Positions 33,770 to 44,710 of a stretch of 64,000 nucleotides of DNA are shown one piece after another. Origin of the DNA: Ceratothoa steindachneri (Eukaryota > Arthropoda > Malacostraca > Isopoda > Cymothoidae); the NCBI GenBank assembly GCA_963969495.1, contig OZ018319.1, positions 200,854,736 to 200,918,735 on the forward strand. Direction: 5' to 3'. The notes below the pieces were generated by a model. The model did not search any database. It had not been told where the DNA came from and saw nothing but the letters and a program-made list of their open reading frames with translations. Position 1 is the first letter of the stretch; each line of letters opens with the position of its first letter. A program made the position numbers and the translations under genes.

Positions 33770-34160
33770 TTGAGAAACCATTATTCACGAATATTTGTTT
33801 TACTTGTGCAATCTCTTGGTGGAAAAGTTCTCACGTAGAGCAGCATTTATAAGCTCGGCGGATGTATGAGCCGATTACGCTTATTTTATACCTTTGAGGG
33901 CAATCACTCTTTGCATTGAGGCATCTTCCCATGTCCGTACTTTTATTATATACTTTAGTGATGTAGTTGCCATTGATGTTATGAACCTCAACATCCAAGA
34001 AAGGGAGTTTATTGCCCATACTCAATTCATAAGTGAATTTTAACACAGAGTTCTCCTCAAAATGTTGCTTGATGTTAACGAGATGTTCTTCGTTTTGGGT
34101 AGATGTAATCTACGTATCGGCAATATGTGTGTGTCTTATTTTCCATGATGTCCAATAATC
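33770..34160 (-). pseudogene. PLE reverse transcriptase, C-terminal palm and thumb
   Basis: The minus strand reads CRYVDYIYPKRRTSR near 34120, where family members have a YVDD-type catalytic pair; here the second aspartate position reads tyrosine, probably because of a nearby frame lesion. It continues at 34046 with LKFTYELSMGNKLPFLDVEV and YITKVYNKSTDMGRCLNAKS, the conserved PFLDV and YxKxTxTxRxL block, then GSYIRRAYKCCS. The N-terminal half is missing. Dead. Confidence 0.75.
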
Positions 34161-34196
34161 TCTCCTCGAGTTGACCCATGGTCTTTAGTAAATGAA

Positions 34197-34353
34197 GATA
34201 AGCCGGCCATCAACAGTCAAGTGACAAGCTGGAATCGCACATTAGAACTATTTTAAAAATTCCACGTACAGGAGTGGCTCATTTCCTCTAACGTTACGTG
34301 AAACCCAGGCGGAATAATTACCCCTTAAAAATCGTTTTCTTTCATTTTACTTT
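34197..34353 (+). repeat. Inverted PLE terminal-repeat arm (left piece)
   Basis: This segment is the reverse complement of about 33062-33222: CAACAGTCAAGTGACAAGCT, the CTAACGTTACGTG block and GGAATAATTACCCCTTAAAA all recur inverted. It ends at TTTTACTTTC, where LINE sequence starts abruptly. The rest of the same inverted repeat appears at 37713-37787. Confidence 0.9.
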
Positions 34354-35891
34354 CTGCCAGATCCCGGAGGACCCGAAACCTGACCGTGAAAAAGTTTTCG
34401 AACAAGTATATGGAACCCTACGCATTGCCCTTGTTAGACTCATTGACCTTAATAATGGATACTCAGCTATCTGCGCGAAAGAGGCCGACTGCGAAGCCTT
34501 GAACTCCGGGAAAGCTGTTGAATGCCTTAAGACAATAAATCTAAAACCGACCACACCGCCAGAAATAAGGACTCATCACAGTTTGATCTGCAAGCGCCTC
34601 GACCCCTGGGTTGGGAGCCACTCATCGGACTCAATAAAACAGGAAATCGAAAGGAACCACAAATGGGCAAAGGTAGCTGAGGTCATCAAATTTAAAACTT
34701 ACACGCACGTGTTTAAGGTTGTTTTTGAAGATACGGCTATGGCTCAAAAGGCTAAGGACAACGGATTGCTTCTTTTTAACGTGAGAGCTTGCCCAGAACA
34801 GATGAAACGTGAGGAGTTTGTTGATTTGAAGATGTGCTTTAGGTGCTACAAATACAACAAACATACCACGTCCAACTGCCCTGAAAACAAAGATCTTAAT
34901 TTATGCTCCATCTGCGCTGGTCGCGACCATTTTTGGCGCGATTGCAAGAACACCACCACCAAATGCTTGAATTGCGAAGGTCCGCATCGGACCATGTCTA
35001 TGGCATGTTCAATCAAAAAGCAGGAGATGAGCAATCAAAGCAAACTCAAACGTGAGACAGATGAGATCAAAGCAAACTCAACCTACGCTAAAGTTGCCAA
35101 AGCCGCCATCGCCGAATCTAACAGCCAGAAGACATATCTACACATTGAAAATGAGCACTTCACCAAGATAATGTGTTGCATTTATTATGCACAGATAGCG
35201 AACATTACACGCCCTGGTACCTTTGCTACCGAAGTCAACCGCATGCTCGTAAGGAACGGGCTTGCGGAGATATGGTTCCCCGATAACCCTCCTTTAGAGG
35301 AGGTTATGCGTATAACCGTAGCTCCTCAGTGCCAAGACAAGTGCCAAAAAGTTCCAATCCCAAACAAAGCCATCTCACGTGACCCCCGACTTAACAAACC
35401 AAAAGAAGCACAAACACAGAAACAAGCGCCACTTACTCCCAAAAAAATCCACACCTGTAAAAACAAAAACACACACCCCCAAACCAACAAAGGAGGCAGT
35501 CAGACCCAAGGAGATCAGGTCTCCTAGGTCGAGGAAAATCTCCAAAACTCGTGGCCCACGGTCTACCTTCTCATCACGGGGGAGAGAACACCAACTCAAA
35601 TACCATTCGAGAGGCTTCAACCTAAAATTGTACGCCCCTGAATCGACTCCGTTCCCAGCTGAGATTGACTCCCGTGAAGTATCGGAAGGTCTTAGGACCG
35701 GACGATACAAATGGGAATGCTCAGACGAGGTTACGGAGCGACAGGCTGAGGAGGCACTCGCACAAAATAAGGTAAAATTCACCACGGACTGTTTTCACAC
35801 GATAACCGACACTGAATTTCAAAAGAAAAGAAACGGAAGGGAGCGCACCCCGCCCAGTACACCACATGGAGCTAAAGTAGATCGCGAATAA
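34354..35891 (+). pseudogene. R1/I-like LINE ORF1 (gag-like, CCHC knuckles)
   Basis: ORF1 proteins of R1/I-type LINEs bind the element RNA. An open frame runs 34298-35527, but its first 20 or so codons (before about 34358) are PLE sequence, so the true N-terminus is missing. An RRM-like fold is plausible at about residues 125-180. Three CCHC-type knuckles follow: CFRCYKYNKHTTSNC, CSICAGRDHFWRDC and CLNCEGPHRTMSMAC. The C-terminal part shifts to another frame between about 35400 and 35500 and continues to 35891 as a basic region followed by EIDSREVSEGLRTGRYKW. The frameshift means no single full ORF1 is made. Confidence 0.82.
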
Positions 35892-35937
35892 GCGTCTAAT
35901 TTAATCCCACACAATAAAAGAACCTACATTACTCAAA

Positions 35938-37712
35938 ATGACCAATAGACTTACGATCATACAAATGAATGTCGATGGGTGGGACGGTAAAGGTTCCATC
36001 TATGTCAAAATTCTGCGACAAAGCGCCCCTGACATTATACTTATAAACAAACACGGAATGACCACACAAAAAGAATTAAAAATATTTCAATACGACGTCA
36101 TTAGCAAAAATTATAGCCAGAAACGGTATGACGGCTGCGCAATAGCCGTCAAAAAAGGGCTTAAATACAAAAAACTACCCGACTCAGATGAATATTACCT
36201 TGCCATTGAGGTAGGCACTACCCTAGGGGTTCTGGTCGTGGCCACGGGGTATCAACCCCCAAGACGCGGCTATGTACCCTTGCACAAGCTTCTACAGATC
36301 TTCAGCCATAAGAAAAACGTAATCTTTGCTGGAGATCTGAATGCAAGATGTGCAGCATCAGGGTATACCTCCTACAACAATGCAGGTAGAAAAATCGAAG
36401 TCTTACTTGACAGAAAATACGTGACTAGAATCGGACCAGAATTCCCGACATAAATTACTGAAAATGCAGCAACGAAACCTGATATTGTTTTATCCAGTAT
36501 CAGGTTTCCGTACAACTACTACATTGAACCAGTCCCCATTATTCCGAGCGACCACCAGGCTATTAAAATCACCATTGACGTAAATCCCATTCAATTTGCA
36601 ATCCCAGAACGCAAAAGCTATAAGCAGGCGAACTGGGAAAGCTACAAAAATTACCTTCTAAATTATATCCCAGACCCTTTACTCTATGCCAATTGCGAAG
36701 AGATAGATAAAGAGCTGGATAAAATCACCGACCTCCTAATTAAAGCAGATGAAAATAGCATTCCCCGTATCAAATATAAAACCCTTTCAGCTCCTATTTG
36801 GACTCCTCCCATGAAAGCCCTGGCCCAAGAATATAAGGACCTGTCCAATGTAGTAGCGCTGATAGGCCCCAACCACAATGCCCATAGACGAATAAGACAG
36901 ATAAAAGACGAACTCAAGACACGGACCAACAAATACAGGTATGGGACAGACTGATTGAAGGACTCGACATAGAAAGAGACTCACGAACATTTTGTCAGAC
37001 ATATAAACGATTAAAAGGACAACCCCCACAGAAGAAAATTACACTCAAACATGATGATACAGAAATTGACGAGACTAAAGAGATTGAGAAAATTTTTAGG
37101 ATTTTCTGGTCTTCAATCTTTAAAATTACCCCCGAAGAAAATGACAATTATGATATAGATTTCGAAAATGACATAATCCAACAGCTAAACACACAAATAC
37201 ATAAAACCTCCCCTCATCATTGTGTATCGCAGGAAAGAGTGATGGAGGGCTATGGGAGTAAAATAACTGCCTAAGAGCTCTCCGTTGCACAAAAATCCTT
37301 TCGTCAAAGAGCACCGGGTACCACGGGGCTGACCAGGGAGAATTTCATCAAGGCCCCGCCTAATGTTCTGAGTGGGCTTAACATCATAAATGCCGCTCTG
37401 AACACGGGCTATTTTCCCGATCAGTGGAAAGTGGCCAAGATGATATTCCTTCCCAAATTGGAAAAGCCCCGGACTGCCCTGCTAGCTTCCGGCTGATATC
37501 TCTCTTAGAATTTGCTGGCAAAGTCTTCGAGAAGATATTGGCAAATAGTGTTAACTCTTTTCTCGACGAAGCCAACTTGCATAACGAGCATCAACACGGC
37601 TTCAGAAAGAAAAGAGGGACTGACACGGCACTAGCCGTTATTACGGAAAAACTTGAAAACATCAAGGCAAGCAAAAGGCATGCCGACCTGGTGCTCCGCG
37701 ATGTTAAAAAAG
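35938..37712 (+). pseudogene. R1/I-like LINE ORF2 (endonuclease, partial reverse transcriptase)
   Basis: Starting at ATG 35938, 47 bp after ORF1, the protein opens with LTIIQMNVDGWDGKG, an AP-endonuclease start. The expected catalytic glutamate (NEHG-type block) reads lysine: INKHGM. VIFAGDLNAR and PIIPSDHQAI supply the later aspartate and histidine blocks. A TAA at 36451 interrupts the frame between them; after it the same frame reads on to about 36953, with further frame changes after that. Reverse-transcriptase blocks follow: KAPPNVLSGLNIINAAL, then FRLISLLEFAGKVFEKILAN, HQHGFRKKRGTDTAL and finally DLVLRDVKKA at 37712, where the first catalytic aspartate block is cut. No YADD motif is present. 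Dead. Confidence 0.82.
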
Positions 37713-37785
37713 CATAGTTAAAAGAAGAGAAAGTTGCCAAAGGAAATTAATTAAGGCAAAATATACAATGGTCTTCAACAAAATT

Positions 37786-37787
<2 letters not shown>
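37713..37787 (+). repeat. Inverted PLE terminal-repeat arm (right piece)
   Basis: The reverse complement of about 32860-32938 (AGAAGAGAAAGTTGCCAAAG, then GGTCTTCAACAAAATTTGCA). It continues the inverted arm that broke off at 34353, but about 125 bp of the repeat, including the hammerhead-like motif, is missing between the two pieces. Confidence 0.9.
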
Positions 37788-37819
<32 letters not shown>

Positions 37820-37829
37820 TATATATATT

Positions 37830-37880
<51 letters not shown>
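37788..37880. repeat. (TA)n followed by (GA)n
   Basis: About 20 TA units, then about 25 GA units. The TA tract starts right at the end of the inverted PLE arm. Confidence 0.95.
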
Positions 37881-37884
<4 letters not shown>

Positions 37885-39409
37885 GGACGGTATTAGTCGC
37901 ATGGTGACTGTCTCAGGAAGAAGTATGTGTTTATATATGTCATGGTACAACCACTCTATGCCATACACTACTCCTATATTATTTCGGGGGGACTTAATCA
38001 CCTTCTGCAACGCGAACCGTTGAAGGAATGTTCGCAGGGATTAATGAACGACCATGAGGTCACACTTGAAGCGTTCGGTTTCAAATCCTTAATAATCAAA
38101 CAGAGTGCATAAATAGGCCGAGAGTATCGTTCAAGGTTAGTTAAAGATGAAACAACAAAAATATAATTTTATTTACAAAGATCCAAATAAGAATAATAAT
38201 AGGAAAAGGAAAATTATTTAAATTGAAAGAGTCTCTTGATAATTATTATGAGGACGGATTCTCAAAGGAAATTAAGTGGTTAATGTAACTAGGCTCAGAT
38301 CCAAAAGGGGGAACTTGACAATATTAATAATGGAGGGGGTTTCAGTCTTACGGGTCGATGACTTCGAGCAAGGTCCTTCTTGCGATGAGGCGAGTGGGGA
38401 ACGATCCAATGAGGCAAGTGGGAAACGATCCGAATGAGGCAGGTGGGGCACGATCCGAACCAACCTTCCGATGAAGATAGCCAAACTTCAAAGATGACGT
38501 TCGACGGGAAATGTGGGCATTCTCGTAATTCCACTGAAAGAGGAAGCTTCTTTTCCTCAAAGGTAATCGATGGAGATTTTTTGGGTTTCGATTAAACGAA
38601 GGGAAACTGTTGCGCAAATTCAAAGGTTCTCCGTTCACAGAAACTAACAATTGACTTAGATAGAATCACGGCTGAAGAAGACTGCTATCTGATGAACTCT
38701 CACGGGACAAGACGATGAGGACGGCCTTGAGGTGCAGGCTGAACTCATCGAACTACAGAATAACACGAATATTTATATGCCCGATTCTGAAGGGGAAAGG
38801 GGAGTTTTTAGAAAGGAGTCACATGCTCCAGACATCTTAATCCGGAGGCGGAGTTGATTTATCATTTATCAGCGAGGTGCGAGACAGCGTGGCTCTTTCT
38901 CACCTCACCACCGGGGGGGGGGGGGGGGGCTTGAGACAAGTTCGTAGGATTGGGAAATATTTCCACAACGTGCTCAGGAGTCAAATTCGAGAATGTTCGA
39001 ACAGAAAATGAAGTCGTCTATGGCGGAATACCATAGCACGTGGTATACGATAAATGGGAAGGGGGGGTCATAGGTTGTTCTTTTACACCCCTCCCTTCCA
39101 TACGATAGAACTTTTCTGAGAGAGAGAGAGAGGGAAGAACAAGGGACATCGCAAATTTGGATAGGAGGAATTATTATTAAGGCGTCGGTCTGATAAAAAA
39201 AAGAAAAAAAAGATCGAGACCTGACCTGTATTCGACAGGCTTACAAAAAGGCTATGATATTGATCTGAGCAAAAATTAATGTAAATGGGTCGACAAAAAA
39301 ATTACATTTAAATTAAGGAACAAAATTAGAACTTTGTCTAAAAAGGTAGTGGAACAACAACAAAAAACACGCCAATATATTAAATAAGTATCTACAGGGA
39401 CCATAGATA

Positions 39410-39639
39410 CGAGGGGCGGTCAATAAGTTTTGCGAATCGGTAGGGCAAAACAGAGGAAAGGAGATGGCTGTTTGTCGGGGTGTTAGGACAAGTTATGACA
39501 AGTCAGGACCTGCAACCGCACGCTCTTGCCTCGACTATTTAAGAAGCAGTAGCTGATCGCAGATCGTCAGTCACAATTTTTCAACAATGGAAAAGGTTGA
39601 GCACCGCGCAGTGATCAAATTTTTGACCAAGGAAGGCAA

Positions 39640-39642
<3 letters not shown>
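39410..39642 (+). mobile_element. mariner 5' head fragment (array copy A)
   Basis: Starts at a TA with CGAGGGGCGGTCAATAAG, the mariner terminal repeat, and runs through the 5' UTR to MEKVEHRAVIKFLTKEGKN, after which a TA tract replaces the rest of the transposase. It belongs to the same family as 2195-3500 and 52996-54213. Confidence 0.92.

Positions 39643-39713
<71 letters not shown>
39643..39713. repeat. (TA)n microsatellite, array copy A
   Basis: About 35 TA units replacing the mariner downstream of codon 19. Confidence 0.95.
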
Positions 39714-39716
<3 letters not shown>

Positions 39717-41206
39717 GTCGTGATTTAACCACTCTATACCATACACTACTCCTATATTATGTCGGGGGGACTTAATCACCTTCTGCAACGCGAACCGTTG
39801 AAGTACTGTTCGCAAGGATTAACGACCGACCATAAGGTCACCCTTTGAAGCGTTCGGTTTCAAATCCTTGATAATGAGACAGACTGCATAAATGGTTGGC
39901 GAGATTTACTTGAATAGGCCGAGAGTATCGTTCAAGGTTAGTTAGAGATGAAACAACAAAAATATAATTTTATTTACAAAGATCCAAATAAGAATAATAA
40001 TAGGAAAAGGAAAATTATTTAAATTGAAAGAGTCTCTTGATAATTATTATGAGGACGGATTCTCAAAGAAAATTAAGTGGTTAATGTAACTAGGCTCAGA
40101 TCCAAAAGGGGAAACTTGACAATATTAATAATGGAGGGGGTTTCAGTCTTACGGGTCGATGACTTCGAGGATGGTCCTTTTTGCGATGAGGCGAGTGGGG
40201 AACGATCCGATGAGGCAAGTGGGAAACGATCCGAATGGGGCAGGTGGGGCACGATCCGAACCAACCTTCCGATGAAGATAGCCAAACTTCAAAGATGACG
40301 TTCAACGGGGAATGTGGGCATTCTCGTAATTCCACTGAAAGAGGAAGCTTCTTTTCCTCAAAGGTAATCGATGGAGATTTTTTGGGTTTCGATTAAACGA
40401 AGGGAAACTGTTGCGCAAATTCAAAGGTTCTCCGTTCACAGAAACTAACAATTGACTTAGATAGAATCACGGCTGAAGAAGACTGCTATCTGATGAACTC
40501 TCACGGGACAAGAAGATGAGGACGGCCTTGAGGTGCAGGCTGAACTCATCGAACTACAGAATAACACGAATATTTATATGCCCGATTCTGAAGGGGAAAG
40601 GGGAGTTTTTAGAAAGGAGTCACATGCTCCAGACATCTTAATACGGAGGCGGAGTTGATTTATCATTTATCAGCGAGGTGCGAGACAGCGTGGCTCTTTC
40701 TCACCTCACCACCGGGGGGGGGGGGGGGCTTGAGACAAGTTCGTAGGATTGAGAAATATTTCCACAACGTGCTCAGGAGTCAAATTCGAGAATGTTCGAA
40801 CAGAAAATGAAGTCGTCTATGGCGGAATACCATAGCACGTGGTATACGATAAATGGGAAGGGGGGGTCATAGGTTGTTCTTTTACACCCCTGCCTTCCAT
40901 ACGATAGAACTTTTCTGAGAGAGAGAGAGGGAAGAACAAGGGACATCGCAAATTTGGATAGGAGGAATTATTATTAAGGCGTCGGTCTGATAAAAAAAAG
41001 AAAAAAAAGATCGAGACCTGACCTGTATTCGACAGGCTTACAAAAAGGCTATGATATTGATCTGAGCAAAAATTAATGTAAATGGGTCGACAAAAAAATT
41101 ACATTTAAATTAAGGAACAAAATTAGAACTTTGTCTAAAAAGGTAGTGGAACAACAACAAAAAACACGCCAATATATTAAATAAGTATCTACAGGGACCA
41201 TAGATA

Positions 41207-41436
41207 CGAGGGGCGGTCAATAAGTTTTGCGAATCGGTAGGGCAAAACAGAGGAAAGGAGATGGCTGTTTGTCGGGGTGTTAGGACAAGTTATGACAAGT
41301 CAGGACCTGCAACCGCACGCTCTTGCCTCGTCTATTTAAGAAGCATTAGCTGATCGCAGATCGTCAGTCACAATTTTTCAACAATGGAAAAGGTTGAGCA
41401 CCGCGCAGTGATCAAATTTTTGACCAAGGAAGGCAA

Positions 41437-41439
<3 letters not shown>
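41207..41439 (+). mobile_element. mariner 5' head fragment (array copy B)
   Basis: Nearly identical to 39410-39642, with the same truncation point in the transposase. The shared breakpoint shows that the mariner was inserted and truncated before the array was amplified. Confidence 0.92.

Positions 41440-41519
<80 letters not shown>
41440..41519. repeat. (TA)n microsatellite, array copy B
   Basis: About 40 TA units, slightly longer than the equivalent tract in copy A. Confidence 0.95.
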
Positions 41520-41523
<4 letters not shown>

Positions 41524-42595
41524 GTCGTGATTTAACCACTCTATACCATACACTACTCCTATATTATGTCGGGGGGACTTAATCACCTTCTGCAACGCGA
41601 ACCGTTGAAGTACTGTTCGCAAGGATTAACGACCGACCATAAGGTCACCCTTTGAAGCGTTCGGTTTCAAATCCTTGATAATGAGACAGACTGCATAAAT
41701 GGTTGGCGAGATTTACTTGAATAGGCCGAGAGTATCGTTCAAGGTTAGTTAGAGATGAAACAACAAAAATATAATTTTATTTACAAAGATCCAAATAAGA
41801 ATAATAATAGGAAAAGGAAAATTATTTAAATTGAAAGAGTCTCTTGATAATTATTATGAGGACGGATTCTCAAAGAAAATTAAGTGGTTAATGTAACTAG
41901 GCTCAGATCCAAAAGGGGGAACTTGACAATATTAATAATGGAGGGGGTTTCAGTCTTACGGGTCGATGACTTCGAGGATGGTTCTTTTTGCGATGAGGCG
42001 AGTGGGGAACGATCCGATGAGGCAAGTGGGGAACGATCCGAATGGGGCAGGTGGGGCACGATCCGAACCAACCTTCCGATGAAGATAGCCAAACTTCAAA
42101 GATGACGTTCGACGGGGAATGTGGGCATTCTCGTAATTCCACTGAAAGAGGAAGCTTCTTTTCCTCAAAGGTAATCGATGGAGATTTATTTCGTTTCGAT
42201 TAAACGAAGGGAAACTGTTGCGCAAATTCAAAGGTTCTCCGTTCACAGAAACTAACAATTGACTTAGATAGAATCACGGCTGAAGAAGACTGCTATCTGA
42301 TGAACGCTCACGGGACAAGACGATGAGGACGGCCTTGAGGTGCAGGCTGAACTCATCGAACTACAGAATAACACGAGTATTTGTATGCCCGATTCTGGAG
42401 GGGGAGGAGGAGTTTGGAGAAAGGAGTCACAAGCTCCAGACATCTTAATCCGCAGGCGGATTCGATTCCTCATTTAGCAGTGAGGTGCGAGACAGTGCGG
42501 CTCTTTCTCACCTTGGTCACCGGGGGACGGGGGTCTTGGGACGAGTTCGCAGGGGGGCGGGGAGGTCAGAGGTTGTTCTTTTACAGTATTTTTTA

Positions 42596-42849
42596 AGTTA
42601 TATGTGTCAAACTTTGGTCAGCTTGTCTTCATGGCATGATCTCTCGATCACATTCAATGAAACCAACTCAAACCGGCCAAAGGCCTTCATCGCTATCTTC
42701 TGAAGGCGATGGTGATTCTGGTCATCAATTCACCCTTTTTGTTGCGGCTGGATTTGTTGGTGTCTTGTTCATCCGCGCTCGACACAAAGAAATAGAAAGG
42801 AATGCAGTAAGGCGAAATAGAAGACCAGATCTCAGGTGTGAGTGATTGA
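42596..42849. other. Short unassigned stretch
   Basis: Follows the end of array copy C. It may include the decayed C-terminal part of the mariner-type relic to its right, but no block aligns. Confidence 0.35.
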
Positions 42850-43640
42850 CTAAATTCTACGACAGCCAGTCGTGGGTCTTTGGCTGTTGTGGCAAGGGCC
42901 AGAGTCTTGATGAGACAAGTAAAGCCACTCAGAAGCTACGCGATTGATCCAGGGCTTTACCACCTCGCTCAGAACACAGATGTAGCCGTCAGTGTTCAGC
43001 TTGAGACCCTCAGTGAAGACATGAGGTAGCATGACGACACCTTTACTGATGACGATACCAAACACTATGATTGTCGCTGAAAATGTGCTCTGCATGACTA
43101 TGGGCACTTTATGGGTGCAAGACCGAACACATGTTGTTCTAGGAGTTGATCCTCTAGTGTTAGCAGAAATTCTTCTCATCCAAGAGAAACCACAGCATGT
43201 CTTGCTCCAACGGGTGTTTCAACCCTTTGATCGGCTTGTTAATGTGCTCGAGTCACTTTTCCTGGATCGCCTTCAACAGAAATTCTCTTTCTCATCTTGT
43301 ATGAAAAGTAGTGTATGTACTTATGCACCCTCAGTCTGATGAGATTTTCATCCACACGTTTCTCCCTTGTAATGACACGTATCGACTTTCTGGGATCATT
43401 GTTGATTATTTTCTAGATTTCAGCGACAAAATTCGTCGTTCTGATGGCATCAGATCGTCGATCATGGATTTTCCTCTCTGTTGTCGTCTACCTCCTTTCT
43501 GACCTTTTCCACCATCCTTTTGCTGACTTTGGAGAATTTAGAATCTCATTGTTTGTCCTTCCGTCGTGGATTCCAAGGCCTCCATGCTATCCTTCACAAA
43601 TTCGGTGGTTAAAAAATTTACATAGGCAATTATTCTGCAA
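42850..43640 (-). pseudogene. mariner/Tc1-type transposase relic, second lineage (maT-like)
   Basis: The minus strand encodes FSATIIVFGIVISKGVVMLP and TEGLKLNTDGYICVLSEVVK, then PWINRVASEW and LSHQDSGPCHNSQ. In the mariner/Tc1 superfamily these are the region after the first catalytic aspartate and the second aspartate block (QDSAPCH type). The first block is faintly visible near 43170 and the DNA-binding part further upstream only in broken frames (for example KSHQTEGA). The third aspartate region is missing. This is not the mariner family found elsewhere in the window: its QDSxPCH block differs from HDNAPVH. I favour the maT/DD37D-type lineage from the block style. Confidence 0.65.
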
Positions 43641-43663
43641 AAAATAGTGCATAAATGTTTATT

Positions 43664-44710
43664 GTTTTTAAGAATAAAAGGACTGACAATGAAGGTCAAA
43701 AATATGAGATTTTATGTATGTAGTGATAATGGGGTCTAGCGTGAACAAACCAGGGCTAAGGTTGAAATTTGGGAACGCGTTAAGGGAGATACATTTGAAT
43801 ATATCTGTCGAAATATAATTACTGCATTTTATGACTGGTTTGGCACTGTTCCAGTTTATGCTATGGTTAAGATTGTACATATGTAGAAAAAGCGCAGATT
43901 GTTCACTATGATTACGCACATTGGCTTGATGTTGCTTAACCCAGACATTTGGTTCTTTCCTGGTTTGTCCATAATAACATTTTTAGCAGTTGTTGCAGCC
44001 TATCGAATAAACAATGCCTGGTTGAGGGGGGAGGGGTGAATTTTTAAACAAGGATGCGGTAAATTGTAGGCTCGTACTTAAAAATAACATTTATGTTCAG
44101 AGGCCTAGATAAACGAAGTAAGTCAATGAAAATATGGTTATAAGGTAAAAATAATAAGTTTTTGGTCTGAAATAGGGATATTAACATTAGTTTGATAATA
44201 GAAACGCTTAGCAGACTTATAACAATTGTCGAGAAAGTACAGAGGGTAGCATAAATTGATCCCTATTTTATATATTCTATCGACTTACTCGTATTTCTCT
44301 AGCTATTCTGGGGAGACAATTCTAAGGGCACGCAAAAACAGAGGAGGAAAGACTTTGTTTGATGTTATTTTGGTGGTTAGAATAAAAGTGTATAAAAGAG
44401 TCTATGGCTGTGGGGTTTCTATATGTTTCATATTTGAAACAATGGTTTGTCCGATGAATTAAAATATCTAGGAAAGGGAGTGTGCGATCTTATTAAACTT
44501 CTAAAGTAAATTTAATTGAGGGCGCTAAGGTGTTAATTTTAATAAGAAATGTATTAATATTTAAATTATTAGGCCAAAGGCAAAGGATGACATCAACATA
44601 TCGCATCAAGGCTATAGGGGTTTCATTAACTTGGGGAAGTATTCTAGATTCGAAGAATTCCATGTATAGGTTTGCAAGAACAGGGGACAAACAATTTCCC
44701 ATTACCATTC
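43664..44710 (-). mobile_element. Penelope-like element, 5'-truncated, minus strand
   Basis: On the minus strand a reverse-transcriptase piece (44708-44493) is followed by a spacer and a GIY-YIG tail (about 44020-43668). Reverse-transcriptase blocks are MGNCLSPVLANLYMEFFES and LMRYVDVILCLWPNN, where the catalytic YVDD pair reads YVDV. The GIY-YIG tail shows HSEQSALFLHMYNLNHSI and NLSPGLFTLDPIITTYI. The family matches 16820-17425. At 44705 it abuts its own inverted 3' end. Confidence 0.75.

Larger units (their letters stand above)
32815..34200 (-). mobile_element. Penelope-like element, 5'-truncated, minus strand
   Basis: The terminal repeat occupies about 32815-33220. On the minus strand GAAGATGATCGAAAGC sits near 33015, a hammerhead-like motif without its loop. 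The GIY-YIG domain follows at 33222-33710 and the reverse-transcriptase C-terminal part at about 33770-34160. It belongs to the same family as 12387-13275. At 34197 it meets an inverted copy of its own terminal repeat. Confidence 0.85.
34354..37712 (+). mobile_element. R1/I-like LINE, truncated at both ends
   Basis: This plus-strand non-LTR element has a gag-like ORF1 with three zinc knuckles, a short spacer, then an ORF2 with an AP-endonuclease and the beginning of a reverse transcriptase. It lacks the 5' UTR and the start of ORF1, and it stops inside the reverse transcriptase at the first catalytic block, so the 3' half is gone too. Both edges join PLE terminal-repeat sequence. LINE insertions normally keep their 3' end, so this copy did not arrive in the usual way. 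Confidence 0.85.
37934..42595. repeat. Tandem array of a 1.8-kb unit, about 2.6 copies
   Basis: Copy A 37934-39713, copy B 39714-41520 and copy C 41521-42595 (incomplete). The offset between equivalent points is 1801 bp (A to B) and 1807 bp (B to C). A and B differ by scattered substitutions and small indels; the first 200 bp of A lacks a piece containing GGTTGGCGAGATTTACTTG. Each full unit contains a unique-looking 1.5 kb part, a run of 15-17 G, a GA run, a mariner head and a TA tract. The unique part encodes nothing I recognise; its open frames on both strands differ between copies. It could be an LTR or other untranslated element that was tandemly amplified. Confidence 0.93.

Noticed and set aside
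34298..34357. ATG at 34298 as the true start of the gag-like ORF1
   Set aside because: The first 20 or so codons derive from the inverted PLE terminal repeat; the LINE begins at about 34354 and its real start codon is missing.
40077..42105. Plus- and minus-strand open frames of 70-100 residues repeated in the array
   Set aside because: They overlap on both strands in the same place and recur only because the unit is duplicated; no motif or codon bias supports any of them.
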